DNA of 7,435 nt from an uncultured Pseudanabaenaceae cyanobacterium (lineage in GTDB: Bacteria; Cyanobacteriota; Cyanobacteriia; PCC-9006; JAAUQQ01). Of this stretch, positions 6,200 through 7,435 are shown in pieces. The position numbers and the translations under genes are program-made. The stretch's first letter is position 1. Every line of letters starts with the position of its first letter. Location: NCBI GenBank assembly GCA_938015405.1, contig CALLPZ010000276.1, positions 1-7,435 on the forward strand, given 5' to 3'. The notes under the pieces are model-generated. The model was not told the DNA's origin, searched no databases, and saw only the letters and a program-made list of their open reading frames with translations.

Positions 6200-6244
6200 G
6201 AATTGACAGGTTCAGGAAGCAGATACGGTGAATAGACAGGCTGA
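6200..6244. promoter_or_regulatory. Two imperfect 15-mers 30 bp apart, possible regulator sites
   Basis: Bases 6200-6214 and 6230-6244 share GAATnGACAGGnTnA (12 of 15 identical), with starts exactly 30 bp apart, close to three helical turns. The first copy contains a perfect -35-like TTGACA (6203-6208) for the plus strand, but no convincing -10 lies 16-18 bases on; the best is TACGGT after 15. The placement between two divergent genes fits a shared regulator, which is inferred. Confidence 0.35.
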
Positions 6245-6306
6245 CGCTTAGGGAAGTGGGGGATAGAGTTCGGTCGGGTCGGTAGTGGAGCGCTAAGATC
6301 AGGGCT

Positions 6307-6318
6307 AGGCAATTGCCT
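6307..6318. promoter_or_regulatory. 12-bp perfect palindrome AGGCAATTGCCT
   Basis: AGGCAATTGCCT is its own reverse complement over all 12 bases. It lies 76 bases before the GT2 ATG. One such palindrome is expected every 4 kb or so by chance, so only its position in a repeat-rich spacer makes it a candidate operator. Confidence 0.3.
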
Positions 6319-6393
6319 GTATTTGGCCATCTGCTGCCCTTTGTCATCTGCTGCTGTTTCGAGCGATTGAGTCTGGTTTTGAGTTTCTCCCCC

Positions 6394-7323
6394 ATGTTTT
6401 TCTCCATCGTTATCCCCACCTATAACCGCAAGCCCATTCTGGAGAAGTGTCTGCGGGCGCTAGAGCAGCAGAATGCCAGCGAGTTATATGCTGACTACGA
6501 GGTGGTTGTCGTAGACGATGGCTCCACCGATGGCACGGTGGACTGGCTCAAGACCAGCGATGAATTTTCCCATGTGCGGCTGTTTGAGCAAGCCCATGGC
6601 GGGCCTTCGGCAGCGCGTAACTATGGCGTGAACGAGGCAAAGGGCGACACCATCATCTTTATTGATAGTGATCTGGTGGTGACGCCGGTGTTTTTGGAGA
6701 GCCATGCCAAGGCGTTGAGTGAAGCTCAAGCTGAGACCGGAGGAGACCAGTTTTTCACCTATGGGGCGGTGATTAATACGGCGAATTTTGAAGAGCCGAC
6801 GGCAGAGCCTTATAAAATTACGGACTTTTCAGCGGCGTTTTTTGCCACGGGGAACGTGGCGATCGCTCGTCACTGGCTGCTCGAAGCGGGCCTCTTCGAC
6901 ACGGGCTTTCAGCTCTACGGTTGGGAAGACCTGGAGCTAGGCGTTCGCCTGAAAAATCTGGGCCTGACATTGATTAAATGCCCTGAAGCCGTGGGCTATC
7001 ATTGGCACCCTGCCTTTAGCCTCGATCAAATCCCCAAGCTGATTGATCAGGAAATTCAGCGGGGGCGTATGGGGGTGCTGTTTTATCAGAAGCACCCCAC
7101 CTGGGAAGTGAAGATGATGATTCAGATGACCTGGATTCATCGAGTGTTGTGGGGCATTTTGTCCTTGGGCGGCAGGCTTAACGAGCGGACAATGGCTCCT
7201 CTACTGCAATGGCTGATTGATCGGGGTAAGCCCAGCTTGGCGCTGGAGGTGGCGCGGGTGTTTTTGAATTGGTACAACGTCCAAGGCGTTTATGCAGCCT
7301 ATCGGGAGCAGAGCGCAGCGTAG
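6394..7323 (+). CDS. Family 2 glycosyltransferase (GT-A fold)
   Basis: A 309-residue inverting glycosyltransferase, predicted to move a sugar from a nucleotide-sugar donor to an unidentified acceptor on the cytoplasmic side. The GT-A fold is plain: FFSIVIPTYNR (2-12), the nucleotide-binding DDGSTDG (41-47), GGPSAARN (69-76), the metal-binding DSD (91-93), GNVAIAR (154-160), and the acceptor-side GWEDLELGVRL (177-187), whose Glu-Asp pair normally holds the catalytic base. HWHP follows at 204-207. The last 100 residues are helical and less conserved, with an amphipathic or membrane-associated stretch around IHRVLWGILSLGG. I start at the ATG at 6394, since MFFSIVIPTYNR is the usual GT2 opening. 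A TTG at 6313 would add 27 hydrophobic, Cys-rich residues that do not belong to the family. No SD is visible. No polysaccharide cluster is adjacent, so the glycan made cannot be named. Confidence 0.93.
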   Translation: MFFSIVIPTYNRKPILEKCLRALEQQNASELYADYEVVVVDDGSTDGTVDWLKTSDEFSHVRLFEQAHGGPSAARNYGVNEAKGDTIIFIDSDLVVTPVFLESHAKALSEAQAETGGDQFFTYGAVINTANFEEPTAEPYKITDFSAAFFATGNVAIARHWLLEAGLFDTGFQLYGWEDLELGVRLKNLGLTLIKCPEAVGYHWHPAFSLDQIPKLIDQEIQRGRMGVLFYQKHPTWEVKMMIQMTWIHRVLWGILSLGGRLNERTMAPLLQWLIDRGKPSLALEVARVFLNWYNVQGVYAAYREQSAA

Positions 7324-7350
7324 GGCAATTTAGAAAGAATTGAAGAGACA

Positions 7351-7390
7351 AGAGCCCTCTCCCCCGGCTCCTCTCCTGAAGGAGTGGGGT
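7351..7390. repeat. Hairpin resembling a dispersed cyanobacterial intergenic repeat
   Basis: AGAGCCCTCTCCCCCGGCTC leads into arms 7368-7376 (CTCCTCTCC) and 7381-7389 (GGAGTGGGG) around the loop TGAA, with one T-T mismatch and one wobble. The CCCTCTCCC...CTCTCC-GAA-GGAG pattern looks like a family of short dispersed intergenic repeats I know from cyanobacterial genomes. It lies 27 bases after the GT2 stop and has no T-run, so it is not a standard terminator. CGTTAACG, an 8-bp palindrome, follows at 7393-7400. Confidence 0.4.
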
Positions 7391-7435
7391 GACGTTAACG
7401 AGATTTAATGGTTGGGAGCCAACACGATTAGACAA

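Larger units (their letters stand above)
72..6866. repeat. HIP1 octamers (GCGATCGC), five dispersed copies
   Basis: Exact GCGATCGC palindromes lie at 72-79, 663-670, 2216-2223, 3594-3601 and 6859-6866. All five are inside coding sequence (two in glmM, one each in the yihY-like, transglycosylase and GT2 genes). HIP1 is a highly over-represented octamer in many cyanobacterial genomes, so it works here as a lineage marker. The span given covers the first to the last copy. Confidence 0.9.

Noticed and set aside
6313..6393. TTG start adding 27 residues to the GT2 protein
   Set aside because: GT2 proteins normally open with the SIVIPTYNR strand, which follows the ATG at 6394 directly. The extension spans the 12-bp palindrome and has an odd run of cysteines.
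1..7435. A hidden defence, mobile or CRISPR-type system
   Set aside because: No transposase, integrase, nuclease, toxin-antitoxin pair, phage gene or repeat-spacer array is present. All larger frames are assigned to known families and are spaced like core-genome genes.

Overview
The window comes from a cyanobacterial chromosome. Three things point there. There are five exact copies of the HIP1 octamer GCGATCGC in 7.4 kb, where about 0.1 would be expected by chance. There is a GUN4-domain protein, a family limited to oxygenic phototrophs. The phosphoglucosamine mutase also opens with an N-terminus (MVSS...) like that of other cyanobacterial GlmM proteins as I remember them. Base composition is moderately GC-rich. 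I cannot name the genus from the sequence alone.

Layout, left to right. (1) 1-1415, minus strand: glmM, cut by the left edge of the window, with only the last few residues missing. (2) 1416-1624: divergent spacer with a stem-loop and a short palindrome. (3) 1625-2602, plus: a six-helix YihY/BrkB-family membrane protein. (4) 2525-2698, minus: a 57-residue membrane protein of unknown function whose 3' end runs 78 bp antisense into the yihY-like gene. (5) 2699-3053: non-coding spacer with an 11-bp direct repeat. (6) 3054-5222, plus: a full-length Slt70-like lytic transglycosylase. (7) 5223-5390: convergent spacer with several hairpins, one a likely terminator for the minus-strand gene that follows. 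(8) 5391-6098, minus: a GUN4-domain protein with a hydrophobic, possibly exported N-terminus and a Pro/Ala-rich tail. (9) 6099-6393: divergent spacer unusually rich in direct repeats, with a 12-bp perfect palindrome. (10) 6394-7323, plus: a family-2 glycosyltransferase. (11) 7324-7435: trailing spacer with a hairpin resembling a dispersed intergenic repeat.

How the genes fit together. GlmM supplies GlcN-1-P for UDP-GlcNAc, and so for peptidoglycan and other glycans. The lytic transglycosylase cleaves peptidoglycan, and the GT2 enzyme adds a sugar to an unidentified acceptor. Three of the six genes therefore touch envelope carbohydrate metabolism. However, they sit on alternating strands in single-gene units and do not form an operon, so I read this as ordinary core genome. 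I see no mobile element, CRISPR array, toxin-antitoxin pair, phage gene or defence island. I did not find a clear new multi-gene system. The parts most worth a second look are the GUN4/GT2 spacer, the antisense gene overlap, the non-canonical GUN4 protein and the start region of the yihY-like gene.
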